Positions 1-12,900 of a DNA stretch of 64,000 bases are shown here, piece by piece. A program made the translations under genes and the position numbers. Numbering within the stretch: the first letter of the stretch is position 1; every line of letters begins with the position of its first letter. The DNA lies in assembly GCA_017311315.1 (NCBI GenBank), contig CM029617.1, positions 9,009,760 through 9,073,759 of the forward strand, read 5' to 3'. The notes beneath the pieces are model-generated. The model saw only the letters and a list, made by a program, of their open reading frames with translations. It had not been told where the DNA came from and ran no database searches. The DNA is from Dendrocalamus latiflorus (taxonomy: Eukaryota > Streptophyta > Magnoliopsida > Poales > Poaceae).

Positions 1-110
1 CAGACTAGTTATTTATATTTGCATCGGTATATAAAACTTGTGATAGGGAGTATTACAGACGGTTTGTATGTAGAACCGTTTGTGATAATCTGACTGTTAG
101 GCCCGTCAAT
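1..110. repeat. CACTA-like subterminal repeat fragment
   Basis: The stretch contains paired inverted short motifs (ACAGACGG, then AACCGT with TGTGATA) like the subterminal units seen in the CACTA element at 33.2-33.65 kb. It runs off the left edge, so neither a terminus nor a target duplication can be seen. Confidence 0.3.
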
Positions 111-334
111 GCTCCTCAATCCAATCCTAGCACAGAGACATGAATTCTCAATAACATCAAAATATTATTTACCATCGTATGTACCGATCGTTCTACGGTC
201 AATCGTTCTTAAAAAAAAATTTCCAAAATTTTTTACACACCTACAACATATAATGAATATAAAATTTTATTACAACTCCAGCAAATTTTTTACCAGTTTA
301 GAAGTACAAAATTGAAAAAATTTAAAACATTCAC

Positions 335-602
335 GGGGGACTTGAGTGTAGTCGCCCAACCATTGGGCGATTTTCATGCAGTTGCCCAATGGTTGGGCGA
401 CTGCATGAAAGTCGCCCAACGGTGGGGCGACTGCAATTAATCGCCCAACGGTTGGGAGATTTTCCAGTTGTCGCTGTTGGGTTGGGCGAAAGGCTCCAAT
501 TGCCCAATTATTGGGCGACTGAAGCCTATTTTTGTAAAAAAATTTCCCGCGGGTATATTTCTGTAATTTCGAATAAAAAATAGATTATCCGTACAAAAAA
601 TT
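335..602. mobile_element. MULE terminal repeat (right-end type)
   Basis: About 270 bp matching the right TIR of the MULE at 41837-50227. It has the same run of GTCGCCCAAC/GTTGGGCGAC half-palindromes, the same block containing GGGTATATTTCTGTAATTTC, and the same outer end CAAAAAATTC at 602. The element body would lie to the left, but no transposase is seen in 1-334. It is either the end of an element starting outside the window or a lone TIR. Confidence 0.6.
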
Positions 603-930
603 CAACGAACTTCAGCAGCAGAAAACCGAAATGTCATTTGTTATTAGTGATTCCTTTTAAGAGAGTAGAACAAAAATACACGGCCACCATACAACTCTGC
701 CTCTCAACGCAACACAATTCATTGCATCTTTCTCCAGTAGAACAGGAACTACCCAACCGTTTTTAAATAGCTAACACTACGGCGATTACCACACATTTCA
801 CACATTTTTGTTGGTGTAAAACTTTTTCCTAAATTTTCGATGGGCTACAAATAGTGATATCCCGGACAACCCAACATCAAATATGTCCAATAAAAGCTAC
901 AAATCGGAACATGTTTATAAGAATTGAGCT
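603..930 (-). other. 3' flank / 3' UTR of the transporter
   Basis: No coding potential was recognised here. The part near the stop codon (about 700-930, read on the minus strand) is probably 3' UTR, because the coding exon ends at 931. The poly(A) site cannot be placed from sequence alone. Confidence 0.4.
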
Positions 931-3900
931 TTATTCCTGGTGGTCTCTGACCTTCTTTCTCTTCCATTTGAGATGTATTTGGAGAGAGAGGCCAGAGAAG
1001 ACCATCACAACACTTCCCCATTGCTTCAAGGACAGTGGGTTGCCACTGATGACGGACGAGACGACGATGCTCATGAACTTGCGGGTGGTAGTGATGGTAG
1101 TGTTGGTAAGAGAGCCAAATCGGCTGATGGTTAGGAAGATGAAATTCTGCCCCACGGCACCGCATAGGCAGAACACGATGATGTCCCAGGCCACCTCTGG
1201 GTTCTCCTGGCAAAATCTCACTGCCTCAAAACCGTTTGCGTATGGCCAATTGCTGAACAGTAATGGAGCGACAAACATAATTACAGCATTATATATGGTT
1301 CCCCAGAGGTTCATGCCAAGCATTATATCCCATGGGTTAGTCTTTGGGTACCTGCAGTAACACAACATTGCTTCCCGTTTAGATAAAAGATCACAATTTT
1401 TCACAATTTTTCAGAATGCTTTGATATGCAATGGGACAGGGTATAGTTACCTGGACTTTATTAAATCTTGGGTCGAGTTAGTGTAACCATCAAAAGCTAA
1501 GTTGAGGAAGCACAATGTGTAGCCAAGAGGCGCATTAGGATTAGCAAGCTTCTTGATTGTCTTGGAGCTTGTCTGATACAATAGCAACAAACATAAACTT
1601 CAGACGTGACAATACAGTTTAGATCAGTGCATGCACAGAGCAATTGTATTAGGTCAAACAGCTACAGATCTAATAAAACTTGAAGCGATCCAAGAGAAAC
1701 ATTGATTTGGCATCAAATTGGCTCTTTCTTTCTCTCTTGAGGTATACCGAATACATAACAGCTAGCTGTGCAGAGTCCTAGTTATAGTGATTTTGATGTG
1801 TTTTCTAATTCATATTTCATCAGCATAAAACAGTAAGGAACAAAACATTAACTTATTTTTTCTAGGATTAATTCTATAGAATGAAAAGGTCAGCCAAAGG
1901 TTTCAACTTTTGTCGAAGGCTCACCAGCACCATCAGATGCATATGAAAGATTAGCTCATCACTATGGCTGTTGAAGTGTTGATGAATAAATGAAATTAAA
2001 AAAGTGCTCACCTTCAACAATGCAAAGGATGATACACCCCCAGCAACAAGAAAGGTGCAAAGATACTCCGGAAATGTATACTTAACACCATAGAGTATAG
2101 TCCCCATCAACATCACTGTACATATTACATCATTAGTGAGAAAGATAAGTACAACACTGCACAAGCTAAGAAGCATGAAAGGTTTGTCGTGAATCAAAAT
2201 TCTTTACACATATTGTTTAGTTACACAATTACTGTCACTGCACCACCTAGCAAGTACCAACACAAACGAAAGTATACATGCCTTGAGATTGGTACAGTTT
2301 CATAAATAATGCATGTAAGATCTGTTCAGCTGTGCAGAACTGTACTGACAGCTTACGCAGTTACATAATTTCATTAGTGGTGCAGAGGGTTTGCCTGAGC
2401 CATTAGTCATTCTGTCAAAGATATTCATTTTGAAGGACTATGTGAGAAAGTCCAGGTTAGTTTTGCGATGAACCATTGCAATATTTGTGGAGTGATCAAT
2501 TGGTTTGCAAAGATCGCACTTTGTCTAGACTGGTTTTGGGCAGAATTTGAGGATTTTGGGATTTGAGTCATGGATTAAGTTAGGATGACCTAGATCGTTG
2601 GATTAAGATTGCATAATGCATATCATAGCTAATGTAGGTCAAGTTGTGAAGAACTTATATCTGGAAACGATTTCTTTATCTTTGGATGTTTAGAGTCGCT
2701 TGGAGTCAACTGTGGTCAACGACGATGATCAGAGCTAGGCTCAGGGAGGAGCTAAGGCCTAGAACGATCGAGAATGTCGAATGACGGTGAGCTCAAGCAT
2801 GGCACGAGAAAGGTAAGAAATGTGGAAGGCGAGTTCGAATGGCGGGATGGCACCATGTAACTTGCACGGGCCAAGTGAGCCGTGGGGTTCGGTGGAACCG
2901 GGACGGGAGAGACTTAACGACGTGTGGCAAGCTAGTGGTGCACCTACACGTGACAAGTATGGCGATTGCTTGCATTGATTGATGATGACCAAGTCAAGTA
3001 AGAGTATTTTGGTAGTTTAACCAAAATACAAAAAACTATCTTGGATCAAAACCACGGTGCATGAGCGATGCGTTAGAGAGTGGTTTGGGTCAAGGTGGAG
3101 CTGGTTTGATCAAGGTTGATCAAGGCTAAGGATTTAGCGGATCTATACTTATGCGCTTTGAAAAGCGTGCATAAGTGAACTTGTGTGAGTAAAACCCATA
3201 TGTGTGGGGTTAACGGGCTTCCCCCATTGTAATAGTGGATAGGATCCATTAAGGGGTGTAGGTGGCTAATTGTCCACCTATAAAAGGAGGTTGGGATGGA
3301 GACATATAGAGAAAACCATCCAATCTCTCTCTCATTTGCTCTGTTGTTTAGGTTTAGGGTTTGAGTGGAGCACTTGGTATACTCTTTATTCTCCAAGGTG
3401 GAGTGGCTGTAAAACTTTCTATCTCAAATAAGTAATACATCAATCTTTGTGTATCTCCATAGATCCATTCTGTTTTGATTGATTTGCTCTTGATTTGGTT
3501 GGTTTGATCTCTCCTTTTTCTTTTTCTTGATCTTGCTGTGCCAAGAATGTGTAAGAGATGGAGACTACCTCTGGGAATCTATCTCCACCCATCTAGGCAC
3601 TTTGATAGCAAGTTTATCGAGAAAACTCGATTGCTTGATTTGGGCTAAAAGTGTGATTTCTTGATCCGAGGGTATCTAAGTTGATTTCTTTGATGTTCTA
3701 ACTTGCTGTGATTTTGACTCGGTTTTGGTGGAACCTTCCAACAAGCTGAAAAAGGTCTCAATTTTGACCATGATTTTTATGATCATCTGTTGGAATAGGT
3801 TCACAATACCCTAGAGAAGATCTCTGCAAAGTTTCATATCATTTGGATCTACGAATCAAAAGTTCCATCAATTTTTGTTTTAAAATTATGCTGAAAATCT

Positions 3901-6900
3901 ATGTTCAATTGACTGGTTCTTCTGAGTTTTTCACCACGTGCAAGCTTTCGACCACATTGATCTTTCGACTACTCAGGTTTTTGACCGCTCACTGATCGTC
4001 GACCTTCCTGGTCGTATTTCGACTTGTTTTGAGTATGTTGGTTTTCGACCACTCTTTGGTTATTGACCACTCGAGTAGAATTTCGACCACGTTTACTTTT
4101 GACCACGTTTGTATTCGATTACGTTGGTTTTCGACTGCTCTCTGGTCGTCGACCACTAGAGTCGGATTCCGACCATGTTGATTTCCGACTGGTAGTTTAA
4201 TTTCGACCACGTAGGGTTTTCAACTATTCATTGGTCTTCGACCACATTGGTTGTTCGACCACTTGTTGCCTTTCGACCACGTTGGTTACAACCACGTTGT
4301 TTTCCGACTAGTTACGCTCAGCGTTGGGAGATTTACGACCACATTGTTGAATTCTGACCACATTATTTTCTGACTGGTTGCGCTCAACGTTGGGAGATTT
4401 ACGACCACGTTGTAGTCGAATTCTGATCACGTTGTTTTCTAATTGGTTGTGCTCAGCTCTGTGAGTCTTTGGTTTTTTCAAATAGGATTCATATCCTAAT
4501 CTTCATAAATTTATAGCTATCGAAGTAAAGGATAGGTGAATACTTGTGGAAAATTTTTTAAGTCACCATTCACCCCTCCTATGTTGCCTATCCGGTCCTA
4601 CAAGTGGTATCAGAGCCCAATTAACTCTTTTTAATAGATCTTAACCGGTTTTAGGAGCTATGTCAGTAGACAAGTATTCAACCGAAGCTTCTATTTTCGA
4701 TGGGGTCGACTATCCCTTTTGGAAGAGTAGGATGGAGTCTTACATTCAGAGTCAAGGCTATACGATTTGGAAGAAGGTTAGACTCGGTTTGTTGTTCCTG
4801 CCGATGAGGATATCACGATTTTGAATACACCAGATGTTGAGGCAAATACTAAGGCAAGAAACATCATCATTCAAAGTCTTACTAGAAATGAATTTGATCG
4901 CATCTGTCATCTCTCATCGGCATATGATATTTGGGTGACCCTCGATGCATACCATGAGGGCACCACACAAATCAAGATTGTCTGATAGGACCAGTACAAG
5001 CGAGACTATAATAAGTTTAAGATGCTTGCTGGTGAGTCCTTAGATGAATGCTTTGACAGATTTTACAAGATTCTGAGCAACCTCCGAGCTGTTTGTCTTA
5101 CATACTCAGACTCGGATAACGCTCGACAGATGCTATCTGCACTAGATCTAAGAGTTTGGGAGATGAAAGTGACCACCATCAAGAACACGACTGATTTGTC
5201 GACCTTAACTCTTGACGTGTTGTACTCACGCCTCAAGACTCATGAGATCGACATCATCTCTCGCAAGACGAAGTCACAGTCGATGGCCTTGGTTACCGAT
5301 CCCACTTTTGTTTTTGGAGCATCTTCTGATGGTGTTTCTGGATTCTCTTCGGCTACTTTGTGTGAGATGAGCGATGACCAGTTCGAGCAATTTTCAGAGA
5401 GTGAACTAGCCCTCCTAGCCAGAAAGTTCTCACATGCATACAAGAGGGTTAGAGAGAGAAAGAGAGGAGATATGGTGATATGCTTCGAGTGTGATGGCCC
5501 CAATCACATTCGAGCGAACATCCCCAAGCTGGAGAATGGCAAGAACGATTATAGCGTTGTGAGCAAGAACGACTACATCAGTAAAAACCGCAACAAGAAG
5601 TCACCAGCTCATGATCAAGGCAAGGACAAGAAGTACTGCAACCTTGGCAAGGCAAAGAAGCTCTTCCACTGCGTCCTTAACGCCTTTGACAACTTCAACT
5701 TCAGCGATGTGGAGGGCTGGAGTGACGACGACGACGAGGATGATCCGCAGAAGGACACCAAGGACGGCGACGACTTCACCGGCATGTGTTTCATGGCTGA
5801 CGAGTACGGCATCAGCGATAACGATCTCTACAGCGACTCCAATAAGATATGTCCCTCCTATGACTAACTCAATGATGTTTTTCTTAAGTTAGAAAAGTTT
5901 TATCCTAAGTCTAAGAGTAGGTGTGGCGAGTTAGAGGAGGTAGAGAGTTTGTCACGGGAGGAGGTAAGAGAGTTTGTCACGGGAGCTTACGGGCCTGTTC
6001 TTTTTGGCTTCTAAAAGCTGTTTTTCGGCTTTTCTACAGTAACTAGTTTTTAAACGGAGTATCTTTTCAAGATAGAGTCTACTAGTTAATTGTAGTACAT
6101 ATTGTACCGACTTCATTTATATCGGCAAAAACCGCACGTGAGTTTTTGTTGCTTTGTAATCTCTCATACGAACAGCTCAAAAGCCACAAGCCGCAGCTAA
6201 AAGCCATAAGCTTCAGCCAAAAAGAATAGGCCCTACTTCAGTTAGATCTGCTTCGTCCCGTGACAATTGCGATGCATGTGCTTCATTGCTTGGTGATATG
6301 GAGAAATTAAGGACCTCGCATGATAGTATGATTTCTGGGTTGGATTTGCTTACGGTGGAGAATGTTAGTGTGTTAGCTGAATTAGAAATGGCTAGAACTG
6401 TTCCATCTCTATTGAGACCACATCTTGCATCTCATGTGAGTATAAGGACAATGCCTTTAGAGATTTATATACCATGCTTCTTGATCTGCCTGAAACTTGT
6501 GATAGCTGTAATAACTTAAAAATTAATCTAAAGAAGGAAGATTATAAAATCGCTAAAATGCAAGTTGCTTTAATGGAGCCTGTTGTTTCTCGTGCCAACT
6601 GCCCAAAATTAACTGCTGAATTTGAATATGTTTCAAAATAATTTCAGGACATGTGTGATTATAACAAGAAAATGACTCAATATGCTTATAAGGCACCTGT
6701 TAGCTCACTATGCAATAATTGTGAAAAACTAAAATCTGAATTGATTGCGTTGGATGAAAAATGTGTGAAGTTAACTAAGGATCTACTAAAGAGCCACAAT
6801 CTGCTTGCTCTTTCTGTGCTGAAGTAGGGGAGAAATCTAAGAAAATGCAAGAGACTTTTAGGAAGAGTTACGAGGCCCCGATGGCTAGGATTAGAACTGC

Positions 6901-9900
6901 CCCATCTGTGTCATGCAAAACCCTCAAGGTTGAGGCGGCCGTGCACAAGAAGAAATATGCACGTGCTATTCGATCTTCTCCTTCTGGTTTTCTTACTCTC
7001 TTTCTAGTTCCTTATCCTCTTCTTGTGCTTCATGTGCCTCTCTTTTTCGAGAATATGAGTAACTCATGAACACTATAGAAAAATTTGTTAGAGGCAAGAA
7101 AATGCTCAATCTTATTCTAGACAAATATAAGATTTGGAAGTTTAATCAAGGTCTAGGATATGATTTCTTAGAGGATGTGAGAAAACATCCACTTGTAGTT
7201 GTTAGAGCTATAGCTGGAGACGTGTTTGAGGTTGCGTCCGAGGCTAAAAATATAGTGTTTAAATCTGCAGGTTTTGTTCAGGGGATTTCTGACAGCAAGA
7301 TTGTTCCACCTATTGCTTTGACCTCTCGAAAGGTGAAGAATCATCCTGCTGATTTGACCTTTCCGAAGTCGAAGTATCATTGTACTCTCTGTCAGAAGGA
7401 TGGACATGTGGTTGAGTTCTGCTTCAGGCGCACCAAGATTGCGCGTAGAGACCGTGTTCGCGCTCTTAGTAGTATCCAGGGTCAGCCCTTGACTCGTAGT
7501 GCTCCTAAGACCAACATGAGTTAGAGTCGCAGGCAGTTCTTCTGATGTGCTTGGTTTTAGGCAACGTCAAGGACTTGGCTTTCAAGCTTTTTCTAGTTTT
7601 AGTCCTCAAGTTGCTTCTGGTTAGGGTTTCCACCCTCCTGAGGATATACCTCATTTTCCCCGTCAAGATGGCTATCCACGGCGTGATCAGCATACTACTA
7701 TTGGTCATAACCACTCTTCCATAGCGGTCGGACCTAGCAAAGACTTGAGGTCTGTTCCTAGACCTTCTGATTTAGTGAGAGGCGAGGCGCGTAGAGTAGC
7801 TAAAGGCCAGTCTTTTGTTTCTGCGACTGCATCTTCTACTCATCATGTGACTCAGTATTGGGTTCCCAGATCTGCTCTTATTTATCCCAGTACTGAGCCA
7901 CCGTTATTTGTTTCTCACTGACTTAGGTTCTCCAGGCTGGGAAGGGAGAGGTTTGGCTTGTTGACTCCAGTTCTCATCACATGGCCGGAGATTCCCGTTG
8001 GTTCTCTTCCATAGTTCGAGCTTTAGGTGATAAGACGATTACCTTTGGAGACGCTTTATCAGATCGAGTTATCGCTAAAGGTACTGTGTGCATTAATGAT
8101 TCTTTCATTCTTAAATATGTTGCCTTAGTAAGTAAGTTGCGTTATAATTTGCTATCTGTTTCTCAGCTTACCGATGACAATTTCAAGGTAACCTTCAAAA
8201 AAATGCTCACAAAATCCTTGATTCTTTAAGGAGTCTAGTTTGCGGGTTTCTAGGTTTGGGAGGATCTTTCGTGCTGATTTTGTCAAGTCTTCTGGTAATT
8301 CTCTCAGGTGCTTAGTTGCTTCAGAGTCCCGTGATCCCTCTTTTTGGCATAGGAGACTTGGTTACATTGGCTTTGATCACTTGACCCGAGTTAGCGGCCA
8401 CGGTCTTATTCGTGGTCTACCTAAGCTCAAAATGGTCAAAGATTTCGTTTATGCTCCTTACCGGCATGACAAGATTGTTGCTACTTCTCATCCCCCAATT
8501 ACAGTGGCTATGACCAATGCACCAGGGTAGCTTCTTCATATGGACACTATTAGTCCAACTAGAGTGCAGACGGCCGGTAGGAAGTGGTATGTTGTTGTGG
8601 TTGATGTCTTCTCGAGGTTCTCTTGAGTGTTTTTCTTAGCCTTGACGAATGAGACGTTTAATCATTTTCTGGGTTTGTTCGGTAGCTATGTTGTCACGGC
8701 GACAAGGCGAGGCGAGGCGTTCCGGAGGTGCCAGGACGCCTAGGCGAGCGTCTAGGCGATGATTAGACGATGGTAGGGAAAATAAGAAAATAGGATAGTT
8801 TATACTGTGATCTGTCAAGCATTCAACAGACTCAAGCAACTTAGTTCAACAATCAACACTCAGACACTCAATTCAACTTACTCGGTGTCGGTTCAACACT
8901 TCAACAAAGCTTACCGGGGCGGACGGCCGGACGCGCAGAGTCGGGGTGAACGACCGGAGGCGCTGTGGTGCCGAGGCGGAGTCGCGGAGGTGCGCCGGAG
9001 TCGGCGCAGAGGGCCGGAGGCGTGGCGGTGCCGAGGCGGGGGCGCAGAGTCGCGGGCCGAGACGGAGGCGCGGCGGAGTCAGGGCGGAGGCGCGGGCCGA
9101 GACGGAGGCGGACTGGCGGAGGCGCGGAGTCGGGGCGGAAGGCTGGAGGCGCGGCGGTGCCGAGGCGGAGGCCGGAGGGCCGGAGGCGCGGTGGTGCCGA
9201 GGCGGAGGGCCGGAGGCGCAGCGGTGCCGAGGCGGATCCGGAGTCGGCGGCGCGGTGCGAAGTGGAGACGGAGGCGGGGACGACGCGGTGTGAAGTAGAG
9301 ACAGAGGCAGAGGCGCAGAGCCGGTCCTTCCCCATTTAGGGTTAAGCGGTAACCAACTAGGCAAGCGCCTCACTCCACGCCTGGACGCCTCAACATCACG
9401 CCTAGATGCCTGGGATTTCTAGTCGAGCGCCTAACTTCGAGAAACTAGGCGGCAGTGGCTGGCGTCCACCTTGGAGCGACAGGACGCCTTGATAACATAG
9501 TTCGGTAGGTTGTCTGTTAAGCTTCCTAGTGCTTTACGAGGGATTCACAATGACAATGGCACGGAATTCAAAAAATCCTACTTCGAGAGCTTCTGTGATG
9601 AGACAAGTGTAGAGCATCAGTTCTCTTCTCCGCACGTCCCTCAGCAAAATGGCGTTGTGGAAAGGAAGAACCATATCTTGATCAAGATGGCCAAAACGAT
9701 GCTGAAAGAGTATGTTACACCTAGGAAGTTTTGGGCTGAGACTACAGCCACCGCGTGCCATGTTTTGAACAGAGTTTTTTGATAACACACTTGCATCGCA
9801 CTTCTTATGAGTTGAGGTATGGGCGAAAACCCAGTGTCTCACATTTTCGTGTCTTTGGTTGCAAGTGTTTTATTCTGAAGTCTGGAAAGCTAGATAAGTT

Positions 9901-12900
9901 CGAGTCACGTTCATCTGACGGTGTCTTTATGGGTTACTCGAATTCTTCGCGGGGTTATAGGGTCTAGAACTGCGAGTCTAGTAGGATCCTAGAGACCTGT
10001 GAGGTTACTTTTGATGAAGCTAAATCTGGCACTAGGCCCGATATCTTAGGTCTAGTAGAGCAGTCCGAGACCATCTTTGTAGATGAGGAGGATGATGGAG
10101 ATGAAGGTTTTTTATCTGATTTAGTCCATCCTTCCCTTGAAGTCCCTGCTTCTACCGCTGCACCTCAGGGAGATCAGTCCTTACGTTCTAATTCTTCTGG
10201 GGCTTGTGGTTCTGCTCCTACCTCCATAGCTCATGAGGTAGATACCACTTCTTCATCCAGTACCTCCCCGACACATTCAACGTCGTCATTGCTCTGAGCA
10301 AATGATAGGAGATCTTCATGAGCGTATCACGCGCTCAAAATCTGGATTATCTCATTTCTGCCTACATTCTGCCTTTGTTACCACTTTTGAGCCCAAGGAT
10401 ATTTGTCATGCACTTTCTGATGAGTCTTGGGTCAATGCCATGCATGAGTTAGAAAATTTCGAGAGAAACAAGGTCTGGTCGCTTGTTGGGCCGCCTAGTG
10501 GTCATAATGTCATAGGAACCAAGTGGGTCTTTAAGAATAAGCAGAGTAAGGATGGGATAGTCATTCGAAACAAGGCTAGACTGATAGCTCAAGGTTTCTC
10601 CCAGGTTGAGGGTTTAGATTTTGAGGAGACATTTGCCCCTGTAGCTAGGTTAGAGGCCATTAGGATTCTGCTTGCCTTCACAGCATCTAAGGGCTTCAAG
10701 TTGTACCAGATGAATGTCAAGAGTGCCCTCCTCAATGGGTATATTGAGGAAGAGGTCTATCTTAGACAACTTCCAGGTTTTGAGAACCCCAAATACCCAA
10801 ACCATGTCTTCAAGTTTTTTAAAGCCTTGTATGGACTTAAAGAAGCCCCTAGAGCTTGGTATGAAAGGCTTAAACCCTATCTGTTGAGTCATAGGTTTGA
10901 GTTGTGTAAGCTAGATAAGATATTATTCTTCCCTCTTGCTTATTACTTTGGTTCAGCTGGAGTTCATTTGGGATTTTCTAGAGCTTAATGATGACATAAC
11001 TCAACTTGAACCAAATTGTTTCTAAAATTGACTCAATTGTTGAGGGGAGCTGGGATTTTTTTATTGCATCATATTTAAATTCAGCAATATGCATTGTAAT
11101 ATAAATACATGAAGCACTGATTATTATCCTTGTGTGACATGATAAATTGCTTTACATCTCGCCATAACTTGTGCTAGATTGTTAGATTTATCATAACTTT
11201 CTATGTGTAGCTTAGCTCTTGCCATGCTAACTTAGCTTCTTTAAATGTGACAAACTTGAACTAAATCATGTCTTGCTTCCCATTATGATTCATGTCATAT
11301 CAAATCAGCTAAGTTGAGTTTTGAACTTACATCGAGATTTAGATTGAGCTATGCTAGTTCTTTATTGAAACATGAGTTAGTATTAACTCTTTGTTCTTCA
11401 ACTAAGTCAAGAAAAAACAAAATGATCTCTTTTTGTGTGAAAAACTGATCTCACCAATCATTTCTCATTAGACGGCTTGCTATTGCAGTAGACATGAACT
11501 CAGGGGGAGTTTTAGATGACTAAGATCACTTCCTTAAACTTCTTGCTTGGAATGGTCTCATAATGCTTGAGATTTAGCACATGGCCACGAAAATGCAATT
11601 TTGTGAAATATTGGTTGAAGCTCGGCTATAACAAAAAAAAGAACTAAAAGGGTACCAAATATGCTAAATTTGCTCAATTATAAATGTTATCAAGTGTTTG
11701 AACAAAATGTTTCAATTTTGAGCTTGTAGCACTCTAAAACGACTCAATTATAACTTCTTGACTTCATTTAGTCTATTGACATAGCTCATTTCTGGATAAG
11801 TTAACATGGTAAAAATCCATTTAATTTCAAATCATTGCTTGTTTGGCTTCAGCTTGGCTATACATGTGTTGCCATGATCTAGATAGCTCTTTCAGGTTTT
11901 ATGGCTTGGTATAATACTTCGAAAATCATTTTAGATAATTTTCATGGCTCATATTGCTTAAAATGAATAAATTGCAGCCATTTCATCTAATCATGCTCTA
12001 TCTTCTTCCATGTAACTTGATGATTCCATTGTCAAAGGGGGAGAAGGTAAGAATGCACATCTAGAGCGTGATTTGATGTTTTGAGCAAAATCTTGATTTT
12101 TGGAGCTTTTTTGTGTTGCTGTGATTTTCTATCACCTCTCGTCATGACTAAGGTCAAATCGAGCAATTGCTCTTTCATATGGACCTATAATGAGATTTCC
12201 CAACACTTTCGGTAGATATGAAGATTTTGAGCTTATCTATCTCTATCTCAAACGGTCATGTTTAGCTCTTTATAATCTTTTTTTGACCAATTGGAGTTCT
12301 CTTCGCAAAATTCTTCTTTTCTTTTCTAAAACCACCTCCAATTTGTATTTTTGAGTATTGTCAATGGGTTTATCAAGGGGGAGATTGAAGGACCATGTGA
12401 GAAAGTTCAGGTTAGTGTTGTGATGAACCATTGCAATGCTTGTGGAGTGGTCAATTGGTTTGCAAAGATTGCACTTTATCTAGATTGGTTTTGGGCAGAA
12501 GTTGAGGATTTTAGAATTTGAGTTATGGATTGAGTTAGAATGACTTGGGTCATTGGATTAAGGTTACATATGCATGTCTTGGCTAATGTAGGTCAAGTTG
12601 TGAAGAACTTATGCCTGGAAACAATTTCTTTATCTTTAGATATGCAGGATCGCTTGGAGTCAACTGTGGTCAATGGCGATGATCGGGACTAGGCTCAGGG
12701 AGGAGCTAAGGCCCAGTACGATCGAGAATGTCTGGTGAGATGGTGAGCTCAAGCATGGCACGAGAAAGGCGGGAAATATGGAAGGTAAGTTCGAACGGCG
12801 GGATGGCACCATGTAGCTTGCACGGGCTAAATGAGCCGTGGTTTGGTGGAACCGGGGCGAGAGAGACTTGGCGACGCCTGGCAAGCTAGTGGCGCACCTA

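Larger units (their letters stand above)
5868..7065 (+). pseudogene. copia-A gag C-terminal extension, degraded, coiled-coil-like
   Basis: Excluding the MITE at 5991-6233, frame-shifted stretches (6286-6519, 6520-6830, 6845-7069) keep heptad-like leucine and charged patterns with repeated Cys pairs (CDACASLL, CDSCNNLK, CNNCEKLKSE). This looks like a long gag extension with repeated C-x-x-C units between the first and second zinc knuckles. Multiple stops are present. No assigned function. Confidence 0.55.

Noticed and set aside
8807..9373. Several overlapping open frames rich in Arg, Gly, Ala on both strands
   Set aside because: All fall in the GC-rich repeat of the hAT-like element and lack any domain.
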